Assembly (NCBI GenBank): GCA_019239895.1
Contig: JAFAZH010000042.1
Coordinates: forward strand, 42,788-106,787
Direction: 5' to 3'
DNA: 64,000 nt
Source: Abditibacteriaceae bacterium
GTDB taxonomy: Bacteria > Armatimonadota > Abditibacteriia > Abditibacteriales > Abditibacteriaceae
Below the pieces are notes generated by a model. That model saw only the letters and a list, made by a program, of their open reading frames with translations. It was not told the origin of the DNA and did no database searches. The position numbers were made by a program, and so were the translations under genes. Position 1 is the stretch's first letter; the number at the start of each line of letters is the position of its first letter. This document shows, in pieces, positions 33,972-42,720 of the stretch.

Positions 33972-34847
33972 TTATTTGGTAAGGCCCACACTGCGCAGCA
34001 AGCGCAGCATGGTTAAATCAATGGGTGTATCATTGGCAACGAGCAAGTAGTTCATGTTATAGCGCAAACAGAAAGCGCGCAAGTTGGCGCAGTAGTTATC
34101 TACCGTGCGCTTGTAAGTCTTTAAAAGTGTATCACTGACCGAGACCTCCCTGGCGACACCCGTCTCGACATCCACTAACTTCAAATCCCCCACAATATCC
34201 GGCTCCAACTCGCGCCGGTCGAGAATTTGAATGGCGGTGACTTCAAAACCGCGCGCCGCTAAGGTTTTAAGACCCGTCTCGTAACCTTCGGGCAAAAGAA
34301 AATCAGAGATCACCACAGCGATGCCGCTGCGTCGTGCTTGCGCCGCCACGCGCTTCATAACCGCTGTGAAATCGGCATTCCCCCCCGGTTCTTGCTTTTC
34401 TAAGAAATTAAAGAGTTGCCCCGCCGCGCCACGCCCGCGAGTCGGCGGAAACCAGGCGCGAATGCCGCTGTCGAAAACCGCTGCACCCACGCGATCAAAA
34501 TTCGTTAGCCCGACATAGCCTATCGCCGCCGCCATTTGCTGGGCTGCCAGCAACTTAGAAACGGGAGCGCCAAACTGCATCGAAAGACTGGCATCAATCA
34601 GGAGGGTAATGTCAAGGTCTTCTTCTTCGAGAAACATCTTGAGGTAGAACTTCTCGAAGCGACCATACGCATTCCAGTCAATACGCCGAATGTCATCGCC
34701 CATATTATAAGAGCGAAAATCGGCGAATTCCACCGACGATCCGCGCTTGGTCGAACGCTTCTCACCCTTCGACGCCCCGGTGAAGGCGCGTTTGGCCTGC
34801 AACGACAGCGCATCTAACTTTTTGAGCAAGGGTGGGGAAAGGAGCAT
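33972..34847 (-). CDS. DUF58 domain protein (VWA-like, MoxR-associated)
   Basis: DUF58 proteins have a VWA-like fold and work with MoxR AAA+ ATPases and BatA-type proteins in envelope-linked assembly or stress functions; the exact role is unknown. The diagnostic motif is EFADFRSYNMGDDIRRIDWNAYGR at about 40-63, preceded by a basic segment (GASKGEKRSTKRGSS). The VWA-like core has ITLLIDASLSMQFG, and later IAVVISDFLLPEGYE. The usual length is about 290-300, as here. It is the first gene of a pair with the BatA-like VWA gene. MoxR is missing directly upstream, where an aldolase gene stands instead. Confidence 0.9.
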   Translation of the reverse strand: MLLSPPLLKKLDALSLQAKRAFTGASKGEKRSTKRGSSVEFADFRSYNMGDDIRRIDWNAYGRFEKFYLKMFLEEEDLDITLLIDASLSMQFGAPVSKLLAAQQMAAAIGYVGLTNFDRVGAAVFDSGIRAWFPPTRGRGAAGQLFNFLEKQEPGGNADFTAVMKRVAAQARRSGIAVVISDFLLPEGYETGLKTLAARGFEVTAIQILDRRELEPDIVGDLKLVDVETGVAREVSVSDTLLKTYKRTVDNYCANLRAFCLRYNMNYLLVANDTPIDLTMLRLLRSVGLTK

Positions 34848-34867
34848 AGACGTTAGTTTATCTTAGC

Positions 34868-34997
34868 CACAGAAGAGACGAGGATAGAGAATTGAAGATA
34901 GAGGATCGAAAGGGCGGCACAGAGACAAGTTAGCCTTTAAGTGCAGCGGCGATCCTCCATCCTCTATCTTCGATCCTCTATCCTCGTCTCTTCTGTG
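34868..34997. repeat. 22-bp perfect inverted repeat upstream of DUF58 gene
   Basis: The arm 34868-34889 is the exact reverse complement of 34976-34997. A second, inner pairing (GAAGATAGAGG with CCTCTATCTTC) makes one long hairpin of about 130 bases, between the aldolase stop and the DUF58 start. It looks like a dispersed MITE-like repeat and may also terminate the aldolase transcript. Confidence 0.75.
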
Positions 34998-35015
34998 TGT
35001 TTCTGTGGCTAAAAA

Positions 35016-35966
35016 TCAAAAGCCTTTCTGATAAGCAGCATACGCTTGTTCGACGCTCATTTTATGGTCTAATACCGCTCTAAGTGCCTGGCACATGGCG
35101 CGTGGGTTCTCGTCGTCGAAAATGGTGCGGCCAAAGAGCGCAGCACGACCGCCGTTAGTTACCACGTTATAAGCCAGTTCCAAAGTCTTGCGGGCATTGA
35201 TGCGTGGGCCACCAAGGGCACCGACAATAAGGGTTGGGTCGAAGTCGCATAGCTCGCGCCAGGTGGTGGCGGAGGTGAACTCCGTCTTGATGAAGCGGGG
35301 GCGCTGGTGCTTTTTGAGATAACTCATAGTCCGCACAATCGAATCGGCGACATACTGGCCGCGTTTTTCGGTGTCCATGCCGGGGAGGTTCATATTGGGC
35401 AGAAAGACTTCCAGGAAGTGCTCGAATTGTGGGTGGTCGCCGACTTCACGAGCGAACTCCAGATAAGCCATCAGGGTGCGGCGGTCGGCATCTACGTCAT
35501 TATTCAGGGTGATGGAATAAAGTCCCATCCGCACATGACACTCCAGGGCGTTGCCAATGGTGCTGCAATAGGCGGCTTCAGGAGCCTGGGCTTTAATGGT
35601 CACGGTCTGAAAGGGTTGGGCTGCTTGCCTGCCATATTGCCCGTGACGCGGACTCCAAATAGAAGTTTCGGCATTCAACCGCACTAAAGGCGTGACGGGT
35701 AGGGCATCGAAGAGCCGCTCTTCCACGGCGAGGGTTTCGGCATCGGCAGGCGTCAAGAGACAGCCATCAATGAAACCATCTTTGCTCAAATCGCGGCACA
35801 GTTGCAAGAACTCCGGGTGGCGTCGTGGCCGGGGGCGACCGTTCTCTACCACGCGTCCTAAGCCGCGCAAACCGCCCGCGGCCAGGGCGTCACCGGCAAA
35901 GACCAGAATTGGCGCATCATGTAAACCTGGGGGACTACTTAATTTCTCGAAAACCCGTTCACCCAT
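35016..35966 (-). CDS. DhnA/FbaB-type class I aldolase family protein
   Basis: The C-terminal half fits the TIM-barrel class I aldolases of the DeoC/LacD/FbaB (DhnA) group: YCSTIGNALECHVRMGLYSI, a lysine strand RFIKTEF as candidate Schiff-base residue, LIVGALGGPRINARKTLEL and NVVTNGGRAALFGRTIFDD near the phosphate site. Length (316) suits the family. The substrate cannot be told from sequence; fructose-bisphosphate, deoxyribose-phosphate and other aldol substrates are all possible. It stands alone: a tRNA lies upstream on the other strand and a long hairpin downstream. A start at 35966 gives MGERVFEKL and has no strong SD. Confidence 0.7.
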   Translation of the reverse strand: MGERVFEKLSSPPGLHDAPILVFAGDALAAGGLRGLGRVVENGRPRPRRHPEFLQLCRDLSKDGFIDGCLLTPADAETLAVEERLFDALPVTPLVRLNAETSIWSPRHGQYGRQAAQPFQTVTIKAQAPEAAYCSTIGNALECHVRMGLYSITLNNDVDADRRTLMAYLEFAREVGDHPQFEHFLEVFLPNMNLPGMDTEKRGQYVADSIVRTMSYLKKHQRPRFIKTEFTSATTWRELCDFDPTLIVGALGGPRINARKTLELAYNVVTNGGRAALFGRTIFDDENPRAMCQALRAVLDHKMSVEQAYAAYQKGF

Positions 35967-36143
35967 TAATGTGGAACACCTCGTGTGATTTTGCGTCTAC
36001 AGTTTTGTTCTCATGCTCCAGAGATGATTAAGGTTAGTTCAGGAGCCGGGAGGCACCGCTATATGACTTACATTATGACTGGTTCGGCCTGGGCTTGCCG
36101 CTGAATCAGCGATTTGGTTATACTGGCGATGCTAAACGATTGC
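35967..36143. other. aldolase/tRNA intergenic region
   Basis: No gene. It holds the tRNA promoter given below and must also contain the leftward promoter of the aldolase gene, for which I see no clear hexamers. The stretch after the tRNA (36216-36449) also lacks a gene. Confidence 0.5.
36095..36124 (+). promoter_or_regulatory. promoter of tRNA-Glu
   Basis: TTGCCG at 36095-36100 and TTATAC at 36118-36123 are 17 bases apart (TATACT at 18). The predicted start, near 36130, lies about 14 bases before the mature tRNA. Confidence 0.6.
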
Positions 36144-36215
36144 GGCGCCATCGTCTATCGGTTAGGACACGGCCCTTTCAAGGCTGAAAGACGGGTTCGA
36201 CTCCCGTTGGCGCTA
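36144..36215 (+). tRNA. tRNA-Glu (anticodon TTC)
   Basis: A complete cloverleaf: acceptor GGCGCCA with TGGCGCT plus discriminator A, D-arm GTCTATCGGTTAGGAC, anticodon arm CGGCC-CTTTCAA-GGCTG with anticodon TTC, and T-arm ACGGG-TTCGACT-CCCGT. The CCA end is not encoded. Confidence 0.95.
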
Positions 36216-36449
36216 AGTTAGCATTCATCAATTTGTGGCATGTCTTCTCCATGCGTAGGTATCACACGCTCCTGTGTTCAGAAGTTCCTCTTCGCCGTGC
36301 TATAGCGTAATTCTCTCATTAGCTGTTAAATAAGTCATAGGCACAGGATATGTCTTGCGCCACGCAGAGGTTGAGAAACTGTCAAGTGGCAAAGTTCAAG
36401 CAGACAAAGATAGTATGGAACGATTTAATGAAAGCAACGATAAGGGTTT

Positions 36450-37487
36450 ATGAAAGCGCAACGGCCTGGTGACATATTATTGGTGGAGCCGAACGAGGCT
36501 TTTCGTGGCGGGATTCGCCAGACCCTTGAACAGCGCGGCCACACAGTTGTCCTCTGTGACGGTGCCGCTCAAGCCCGCTGGCACCTGGAGCGGACAGTTT
36601 TTGATGTGGTATTATGTGCCCAAAAGCTGCCAGATGGCGATGGCCGCACGTTATGCAATTTCATCAAGACGAACCCCGACCTGTATCGCGTTTCAGTTGC
36701 CCTCTTAGTTGATTCGCTGTTGGGCTTAGAGGATATTGCTGGTCAATCCGTCGAAAGTACCTTTGGGGCCGGGCGTAAAGATGTGTTAGCATCTCCTGAC
36801 GACCTATTCCCGCGTTCCATGTCGGTGCAAGAGATGATGCTGCGCTTGCAAGGGCTGCTGCGGTTTCGGCGTTACCAGGACGAAATTCACCATTCTATCA
36901 CCACCCTCATGTCCATTGCCGAGGGCGTGGAAGAGCAGGACAAGCGAGCCAGGGGGCATTGTAACCGACTGGCGATTATGAGTGTGGAGCTAGGCGCGGT
37001 TTTAGGTTGCGATGAATGGCAGCTTACAGCGTTAGAACGAGCTGGCTACCTGCACGACATAGGTAAGGTCTCCATTCCCGGTGCCATTTTTGATAAGACG
37101 CAACCCCTCTCGCCCCGTGAAATGGAGATCATCAAGGATCACTGCGTTTTTGGTGAACGCTTATGCACTTCGGTGGCGGCTCTCAAACCAGTCTTGCCAA
37201 TTATTCGCCACCACCACGAACGTGCCGATGGCACCGGTTACCCGGATGGCTTACGTGGCGATGAGATTCCCGTTTTGGCCCAAATTTTCTCAGTGGCCGA
37301 TGTCTACGACTCACTGCGCACCTGGCGTCCCTATCGTCAACCGATGAGCGAGGGCCAGGCCATTGATGTCATGCGCCAGGAAGTGGCGCGAGGTTTCTGG
37401 AATCGGTTCGTCTTTGATGCTTTTGTGAAGTCTGTGTTGCCAGGACTCAATGACCGCTTAGATACTGTGCATGTGCTTTGGCCGTAG
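36450..37487 (+). CDS. HD-GYP c-di-GMP phosphodiesterase with degenerate receiver domain
   Basis: Residues 8-130 have a receiver (CheY-like) fold, but the phosphate-accepting aspartate is missing: the strand FDVVLCAQKLPDGDG has Ala57 where Asp belongs, and the acidic pair near the start is replaced in ILLVEPNEAF. Residues 145-345 are an HD-GYP domain with His202-Asp203 in YLHDIGKVSIP, and HHHERADGTGYPDGLRGDEIP containing the GYP motif at 263-265, so hydrolysis of cyclic di-GMP should be retained. The enzyme is cytosolic. The receiver must respond to something other than phosphorylation, or serve only for dimerisation. No kinase gene is adjacent. AAGG lies a few bases before the ATG. Confidence 0.92.
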   Translation: MKAQRPGDILLVEPNEAFRGGIRQTLEQRGHTVVLCDGAAQARWHLERTVFDVVLCAQKLPDGDGRTLCNFIKTNPDLYRVSVALLVDSLLGLEDIAGQSVESTFGAGRKDVLASPDDLFPRSMSVQEMMLRLQGLLRFRRYQDEIHHSITTLMSIAEGVEEQDKRARGHCNRLAIMSVELGAVLGCDEWQLTALERAGYLHDIGKVSIPGAIFDKTQPLSPREMEIIKDHCVFGERLCTSVAALKPVLPIIRHHHERADGTGYPDGLRGDEIPVLAQIFSVADVYDSLRTWRPYRQPMSEGQAIDVMRQEVARGFWNRFVFDAFVKSVLPGLNDRLDTVHVLWP

Positions 37488-37512
37488 AGTCATTTAGTAA
37501 TCTAAGTCGTTT

Positions 37513-37621
37513 GTCATTTCGAGTGAAGTGACCGCAGGGAACGCAATCGAGAAATCTTGCCGTTGGATGCGCTCCACGCTTTAAAGATTCCTCGACTCCG
37601 CGTGCTGCGCTCGGAAATGAC
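37513..37621. repeat. 109-bp inverted-repeat element (MITE-like)
   Basis: The stretch begins GTCATTTCGAG and ends TCGGAAATGAC, near-complementary ends, with inner pairing of CGAGAAATCTT with AAAGATTCCTCG. This form (TCATTTCGAG...CGAAATGAC) is a common intergenic repeat in several bacterial phyla. Confidence 0.65.
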
Positions 37622-37658
37622 ATTGTCATCCGCGAGTAGTAACTTGAAGAGACACAAG

Positions 37659-37687
37659 AAGGGGATAGCTGCATCAGCTATCCCCTT
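37659..37687. terminator. bidirectional terminator
   Basis: AAGGGGATAGCTG (37659-37671) and CAGCTATCCCCTT (37675-37687) form a 13-bp stem with a 3-base loop, followed on the plus strand by TATTTAC. It separates the convergent HD-GYP and VIT-VWA genes. Confidence 0.8.
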
Positions 37688-37712
37688 TATTTACAACCCT
37701 TTTATACCGAAA

Positions 37713-40067
37713 TTAAGGCTCCACGCGCACTGTTTTATCCTTCAGCACGATCAACACCCGTTCGCCCAGACTTAGCCATTTCGCAACTTTGGCGTCTTTG
37801 AGCAGCGCAAAGTATTCCGGTGTGGCAAATTTAATCGTAACGACTTTCGGTGATTTGGCGGCGTCGAAGGAGGTATCTATCCACACGCCATCTTTCAGAA
37901 AGAACGCCTTACCTTCGATATAACGTGTTCCAGAAGAATCTTTCACTTGCTCCACTTCGCGCAGTTCATGCGTGGCTTTAGCGGCTGTAACCGCGACTTG
38001 TCCCGAAGCAATAGCTCCTGAAGAACCTCCGCCGAATCCGCCTGCACTTAAGGCATCTACCCGGTTAGTATCCTGCATTGGCCCTCGTGGGCCACGGAAT
38101 CCAGTGACTGCACCCCCTGGTGGCGCTCCATAATAAGCGGGGCCATGCATATTTAATGCTATCGGTGGAAGAGAAGGTCGCTCGTCTTCGGTAATCAAAC
38201 CGGCTGTGTAAGGCGTGATGATGCCGTAACGCTTGCTGAGCTTAATGATCTCATCTCTGACTTCATTATCCACTGGGCGACCGCTGCGGCGGGCATCGTC
38301 TACCAGATAGCCAACTTTGCGCATGGCCCAGAGGCGGGGCAGGGTATCGTTGCGGCGTCCCGTGCCCTCAAAATCTCCATGCCCCGCCAGGCGTTCTTCG
38401 CGTCCTGATGCTGTGCCAATCAGTTGCACCTGCGCTTTATTGGCTCCGCTGTAACGTCCGAAAACCACCGTCTGTGTCCCTTTGAATAAGTCGGGCAGTC
38501 GCTTGGGGTAAACATCATAAACTTTCATGTCACCCCAATCCAGGCGTGGGTTGGAGAGCACCGGATAGGCCATTTTAGAGTAGAGCGAACCAACTTTCTG
38601 TTCGATGTCTTCTTGCGGCAGGACGTAATCGGAAGAACCGCGATTATCTTCGGCCAGGGTGTCGAGCAGGCGAGTGTTCACATCGTAACCGACACCAAAG
38701 GTAAACAGCCGCGCCATTGTGTCCGCTGCCCCACCAGTGTCTGATGACTGATTAGCACTACGCGCATTCTTGAGAATCTGCGCTACATCCGTTTCACCCA
38801 CTGTTGGTTCACCATCGGTCATAAAAATGATTTGCTGAGGCCGCGAATGTTGTCGCGCATCGGCACTCGTGGCGCCTAGCATTTTCATGGCTTCGGTTAA
38901 GGCATCGTTGATATTGGTGCCGCCCACCGCTTTGATGTCCTGCACAAAATCACGGGCCGCAGCGATGCTTTGCGGCGTGGCTATATTCAGGCCATCCCGG
39001 AAAGTCCGCACATCGGAAGAAAAGGTGATGATGTTAAAGTGGTCGTTGGGGTTGAGGCTGCCCAGCAGAGTTAATAAGGCGCGACGAGCTTGCTCGATCT
39101 TTTCACCTTCCATCGAACCGCTGGTATCCAGCACAAAAACCACATCTTTAGCGGCGATCTCCTTGGGGGCGATGGTGGCGTCGGGTGCCACTAAGAGCAT
39201 AAAATAGCCATCTTCATCGGCGGGATGATAGGTGACAAGATTCACACCCACGCGGCTATTATCTACCGTATAATACAGCACGAAATCGCGGTCACTGCCG
39301 CCCCTCCGTGTGGGGGCGGGCGTGTCGCGTAAGGCTATCTCTTCATTAAGGGGTTGCGGGGTGCCAAACTCGCCACTGATGTGCGCTGTGTTGCCCTCGC
39401 GCTTGACTTCCACGTTATGCGTTGGCGAATAAACGGCACGGATACCATTAGCCGATTGAATCTGAATGTCTACATTCGCACGGCGGGCGGCTCCCCCGGT
39501 TGGCAAGCGTAGGGGCACCACATAGCGGAAACTACCGCTTTCCGAGCGCAGCGATTCCGAGTAATCCAACTCCACTTTCTGTTCCTGTCCTGCCGGAATA
39601 GGGAAGATGCGGGCGCGAATGAGGTTGCGGTCAATAAATTCGAGAATCGCCGGGTCGCGCATCTTCTGCACAATGCCGGTATAGATTTCGCGTGCCTTAT
39701 CCCCATCGAGAATTTCAGCCTCGGTGCGCTTGCCATTAACCGTCATGGCAAAACCGGACACTGCCGCACCTTCGGGCAAGGGGAACACATAAGTGCCTTC
39801 CACCGTGCGGTTGGTCACATTCTGGAAGGTTTGCTCCAAATGGGTGCGAGCGACTCCGCCGTTAATCTCCACCCGTGCCGTTTGCGCGACCAGTTGAAGT
39901 TCCTGGTTGAGTATCGGGTTGGGCCAGGGACGCGGAATGGGACGCGGTGGAAAAATGGTCGGCTCAATAACCCGGTCTGTCTGCGCCTGGACGGTAAGAA
40001 CGAGACTGCTGAGTAAACCCACAACGGCAACAGTGCCAAGGGTGAGAAGCGTTCTCTGTGCTTGCAT
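37713..40067 (-). CDS. VIT and VWA domain secreted/surface protein
   Basis: The start has GGAGG eight bases upstream and a signal peptide (TLLTLGTVAVVGLLSSLVLTVQAQ). A VIT domain lies at about 50-165 (HLEQTFQNVTNRTVEGTYVFPLP, EAREIY-type motif as KAREIYTGIVQKMRDPAILE), and a VWA domain at about 300-480 with a complete metal site: VFVLDTSGSMEGEKI, GGTNINDALTEAM and FMTDGEPTVGE. The C-terminal part is beta-rich with a Gly-rich stretch (AGGFGGGSSGA) and ends in VWIDTSFDAAKSPKVVTIKFATPEYF. VIT-VWA proteins resemble inter-alpha-trypsin-inhibitor heavy chains; bacterial roles are mostly unknown. It is third in an operon-like row after an ECF sigma factor and its anti-sigma factor, so it is a likely target of that sigma factor. 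Confidence 0.92.
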   Translation of the reverse strand: MQAQRTLLTLGTVAVVGLLSSLVLTVQAQTDRVIEPTIFPPRPIPRPWPNPILNQELQLVAQTARVEINGGVARTHLEQTFQNVTNRTVEGTYVFPLPEGAAVSGFAMTVNGKRTEAEILDGDKAREIYTGIVQKMRDPAILEFIDRNLIRARIFPIPAGQEQKVELDYSESLRSESGSFRYVVPLRLPTGGAARRANVDIQIQSANGIRAVYSPTHNVEVKREGNTAHISGEFGTPQPLNEEIALRDTPAPTRRGGSDRDFVLYYTVDNSRVGVNLVTYHPADEDGYFMLLVAPDATIAPKEIAAKDVVFVLDTSGSMEGEKIEQARRALLTLLGSLNPNDHFNIITFSSDVRTFRDGLNIATPQSIAAARDFVQDIKAVGGTNINDALTEAMKMLGATSADARQHSRPQQIIFMTDGEPTVGETDVAQILKNARSANQSSDTGGAADTMARLFTFGVGYDVNTRLLDTLAEDNRGSSDYVLPQEDIEQKVGSLYSKMAYPVLSNPRLDWGDMKVYDVYPKRLPDLFKGTQTVVFGRYSGANKAQVQLIGTASGREERLAGHGDFEGTGRRNDTLPRLWAMRKVGYLVDDARRSGRPVDNEVRDEIIKLSKRYGIITPYTAGLITEDERPSLPPIALNMHGPAYYGAPPGGAVTGFRGPRGPMQDTNRVDALSAGGFGGGSSGAIASGQVAVTAAKATHELREVEQVKDSSGTRYIEGKAFFLKDGVWIDTSFDAAKSPKVVTIKFATPEYFALLKDAKVAKWLSLGERVLIVLKDKTVRVEP

Positions 40068-40096
40068 CGTGCTGGCCTCCTGACGTAGCCCCGCTG

Positions 40097-40119
40097 CCGC
40101 ATAGCGTATGACTATGCGG
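40097..40119. promoter_or_regulatory. small hairpin between anti-sigma and VIT-VWA genes
   Basis: CCGCATAG (40097-40104) pairs with CTATGCGG (40112-40119) with a 7-base loop in the 97-base gap. No T-run follows on the minus strand. It may tune expression of the downstream VIT-VWA gene. Confidence 0.35.
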
Positions 40120-40164
40120 GCGTTAGGCCGTGCCGGTGCGCGCAGCTAAAGAGAGGAGCCTCAA

Positions 40165-41883
40165 TTAACGCGCACTGACATTCAGCACCACGGTTTGGCT
40201 GCTGATAATGTTAGGACTATTTGTAGCGTTACCCGTTGCGCCCACAGTGCTAGCAGCTTGCAAAAGTCTGACCCTTAGTTCTTGATCACCCGGCGTGATG
40301 GCTACCAGGTCTAAAGTAATGGGGATGGCCTGGCCTTGGTGCGCCGAGCCGGACCATACCACGCGATAACCGCCGGTCTGCTGATCTGTATAGCGCAAGC
40401 CGCTGGATAAAGCGATGCTGATCTGAACATCATTTAAATCCTGTGGCGCAATGACTGTCAATTGAGCGCGGCGGGTCTCGCCTGCGATGCCAAAGCTTAA
40501 ACTGGGGTTCGGTGCGACACCAACATTCGACCTTACTCTGGGAGTTCCCAGGTGGTGCGTATCTGTCCTGGGGACAGTCGCAACCAGAGGAGGGCCGGGG
40601 GCGGCTGGAGTTGACCCGACATTGGTATCCGTTACTGTTTCACTACCTTGACCAGTTGGCCCAGGGACAGGATTCTGTGACAAAGTAGTGGTTTCTTGGC
40701 TGCCACTAATGGCAGGCGGCAGATTATTATCCACAGTCGTTGGCAACAGCGCCAGATGGACGAGAGGCGTGCTAACTTCGGTGCCCTTGGCATACATCCC
40801 TGGCGCATTCGAGTTGTTAAGGGAGGGCGGATTAGGCGCAGTAGTTTCCTGATGGCTGCTTGTTGCGTTAGGTTGGGTGTCCGCTTTTGTCGGTGCGGCA
40901 GTGGCAGGAGTGCCTGCTGTGCCACGAGCAGGTTTGCTATGGACTGCGGTAGCAGCTCCCCCATTTAAAGGGTTGTGAACTGGCTTCATGTGACCGCCAG
41001 CAGCAGGGGTTGACAGGTGTGTGCGCCCTAAATCAGCCAAACGGCGATCTATCTGTTTATCTCTGGTTGCATCCAACCGAGGCAGGGAAACATCCGCAGG
41101 CGAAGTTGACTCGTCAGGCGCAGATGTCGTTGTTGTCACATGGGCCGCAGTGTTGGTGCTGTGCGCCTTGCGGCCTTGGACATGGGTAGCCGCGATATGC
41201 GCTGCGGCAGGCTGTGCTTTATGGGCTACCGAATTTTGATGAGCAGCCGGGGCCGCCGCTGTTTTAATAACGGTTTTGGCGGCAGGCGTGGCTTGTTCTT
41301 CGGCTACGGTGGTTGACGGTACTACAGTGGACGATTGTTCATGCGTCAATAGCACAAGGCAGAACACCGCCAGCGCCACGCCGCCCGTTGCCATATTGAG
41401 TGGTCGGCTGAAGAAGCTGACGAACGTATCCAGCAAACTGGGTTGCCGTGCTGGACGCTCCCTGTAATGGCCATTTGCGACACCGTTAGCGGACGGCGTA
41501 GAGAGCGGTTGGGAATTCACAAATAAAGTTTTTGGAGCCGATAATAACGGGGCCGCAACCGATGCCTGCTCTAATTGAGACCGCACCCGCGCCCGCAAGT
41601 TGGAAGGAGCCGCCATCTTGGGCAAGCTGTGCATCTCATCACGTATGCTACGCAAAAAGGCCAGATCACACGCACAGCCTGGACAAGTCGCCAGATGAGC
41701 GGCCATTTCAGGGTATGCGTTGGCCGGGGCCATCCTATCCGTAAGACCATTGGTGATAGGATTAAAATGGGTTTGGGGAAGCCGTGCTTTCGAGAGCGAG
41801 TTGGGCAGGGTAGAGTCTTCTGCATCCAGCAACTCACTCAATCGCTCACGGCATTCTTGACACGAAATTGACATAACACCCAT
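40165..41883 (-). CDS. anti-sigma factor with zinc-finger domain, membrane helix and large extracytoplasmic part
   Basis: The N-terminus has the zinc-binding anti-sigma pattern: ISCQECRERLSELLD and HLATCPGCACDL (His-x3-Cys-x2-Cys). A membrane helix follows at about 170-190 (MATGGVALAVFCLVLLTH). The remaining 380 residues are outside the cytoplasm: a His/Thr/Ala/Pro-rich linker of about 250 residues and a beta-domain at the C-terminus (AQLTVIAPQDLNDVQISIALS, QGQAIPITLDLVAITPGDQEL) that could sense an envelope signal. The ATG lies 9 bases after the sigma-factor stop, so the two are almost certainly translated together. In-frame ATG at 41874 is an alternative start. Confidence 0.85.
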   Translation of the reverse strand: MGVMSISCQECRERLSELLDAEDSTLPNSLSKARLPQTHFNPITNGLTDRMAPANAYPEMAAHLATCPGCACDLAFLRSIRDEMHSLPKMAAPSNLRARVRSQLEQASVAAPLLSAPKTLFVNSQPLSTPSANGVANGHYRERPARQPSLLDTFVSFFSRPLNMATGGVALAVFCLVLLTHEQSSTVVPSTTVAEEQATPAAKTVIKTAAAPAAHQNSVAHKAQPAAAHIAATHVQGRKAHSTNTAAHVTTTTSAPDESTSPADVSLPRLDATRDKQIDRRLADLGRTHLSTPAAGGHMKPVHNPLNGGAATAVHSKPARGTAGTPATAAPTKADTQPNATSSHQETTAPNPPSLNNSNAPGMYAKGTEVSTPLVHLALLPTTVDNNLPPAISGSQETTTLSQNPVPGPTGQGSETVTDTNVGSTPAAPGPPLVATVPRTDTHHLGTPRVRSNVGVAPNPSLSFGIAGETRRAQLTVIAPQDLNDVQISIALSSGLRYTDQQTGGYRVVWSGSAHQGQAIPITLDLVAITPGDQELRVRLLQAASTVGATGNATNSPNIISSQTVVLNVSAR

Positions 41884-41892
41884 TCGACCGCT

Positions 41893-42510
41893 TTAGTCCT
41901 GAAAGAGTTCCCTTTTTGGTTCCAGCTTATCGCGCAACGCCAGTCGTGCCCGGTTAAGGCGGCTTTTGACGGTGCCCAGAGGTAGTTCCAGCGAGGCCGC
42001 CGCTTCTTCGTAAGAGTGGCCCTGAATATCGAGAAGCACCAGGACAGTGCGGTGGTTTTCGGAGAGAGCGGCTAAAGCTTCATAGAGTGCCCGGTGGCGT
42101 TCCTGCCGGTCGGCCTGTTCTGCTGGGGTGTGGGCGGTATCAGCAGGTTCTTGTTCCCGTGATTGATCCTCGTCGCCCTCAATGGTGGAAAAAGGCACCG
42201 CAGCGCGTTTGCGGCGGCGAGTGGCATCCAGGCAGACATTCACCGCGATGCGATGCAGCCAGGTGCCAAAAGCGCAATCGCCACGAAAATGGTCTAAAGA
42301 ACGATAAGCCCGCACGAAGGCATCCTGGGCTGCATCCGCGGCTTCTTCGGGGTCGCTCAGCATCCAGTAGCACAGGTTATAGATGCGGTTTTGGTGCTGC
42401 GCCACAATTTCATCGAAAGCCGTCGTGTCACCCCGGCGGCAGCGTTCCAGCAACCGCATTGTCGTGTCGGTTGCTGGGCTAACCAGGGTGGGCGGCGAGA
42501 CTTGAGACAT
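41893..42510 (-). CDS. ECF sigma factor (RpoE/SigW-like)
   Basis: Region 2 lies at about 20-90 (AFDEIVAQHQNRIYNLCYWML, AADAAQDAFVRAYRSLDHFRG, FGTWLHRIAVNVCLDATRRRK) and region 4 at about 135-200 (ALAALSENHRTVLVLLDIQG, SYEEAAASLELPLGTVKSRLNRAR). Length 205 is normal. It precedes its anti-sigma gene by 9 bases on the same strand and heads the row that includes the VIT-VWA gene. ECF factors of this type answer envelope stress once the anti-sigma factor is inactivated. It has no evident SD. Confidence 0.93.
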   Translation of the reverse strand: MSQVSPPTLVSPATDTTMRLLERCRRGDTTAFDEIVAQHQNRIYNLCYWMLSDPEEAADAAQDAFVRAYRSLDHFRGDCAFGTWLHRIAVNVCLDATRRRKRAAVPFSTIEGDEDQSREQEPADTAHTPAEQADRQERHRALYEALAALSENHRTVLVLLDIQGHSYEEAAASLELPLGTVKSRLNRARLALRDKLEPKRELFQD

Positions 42511-42720
42511 AGGGGATGAATAATGGGCCTGGCCAAAGATGTGTGCTTAAACATACTCAGGCGAGGCTAATCCCCAAACTCAGCATGGATGCGCCGCCTT
42601 ATCAACTTAACAAGAGTGCGGACGTGCGGGGGACCTGCCCGTGCCATCCGATTTTCACGCTGACTGGCTCTCCGCTCAGACAGCCAAAACAGCACTTTGT
42701 TCTAAGTGGCGGGGTGCTGC

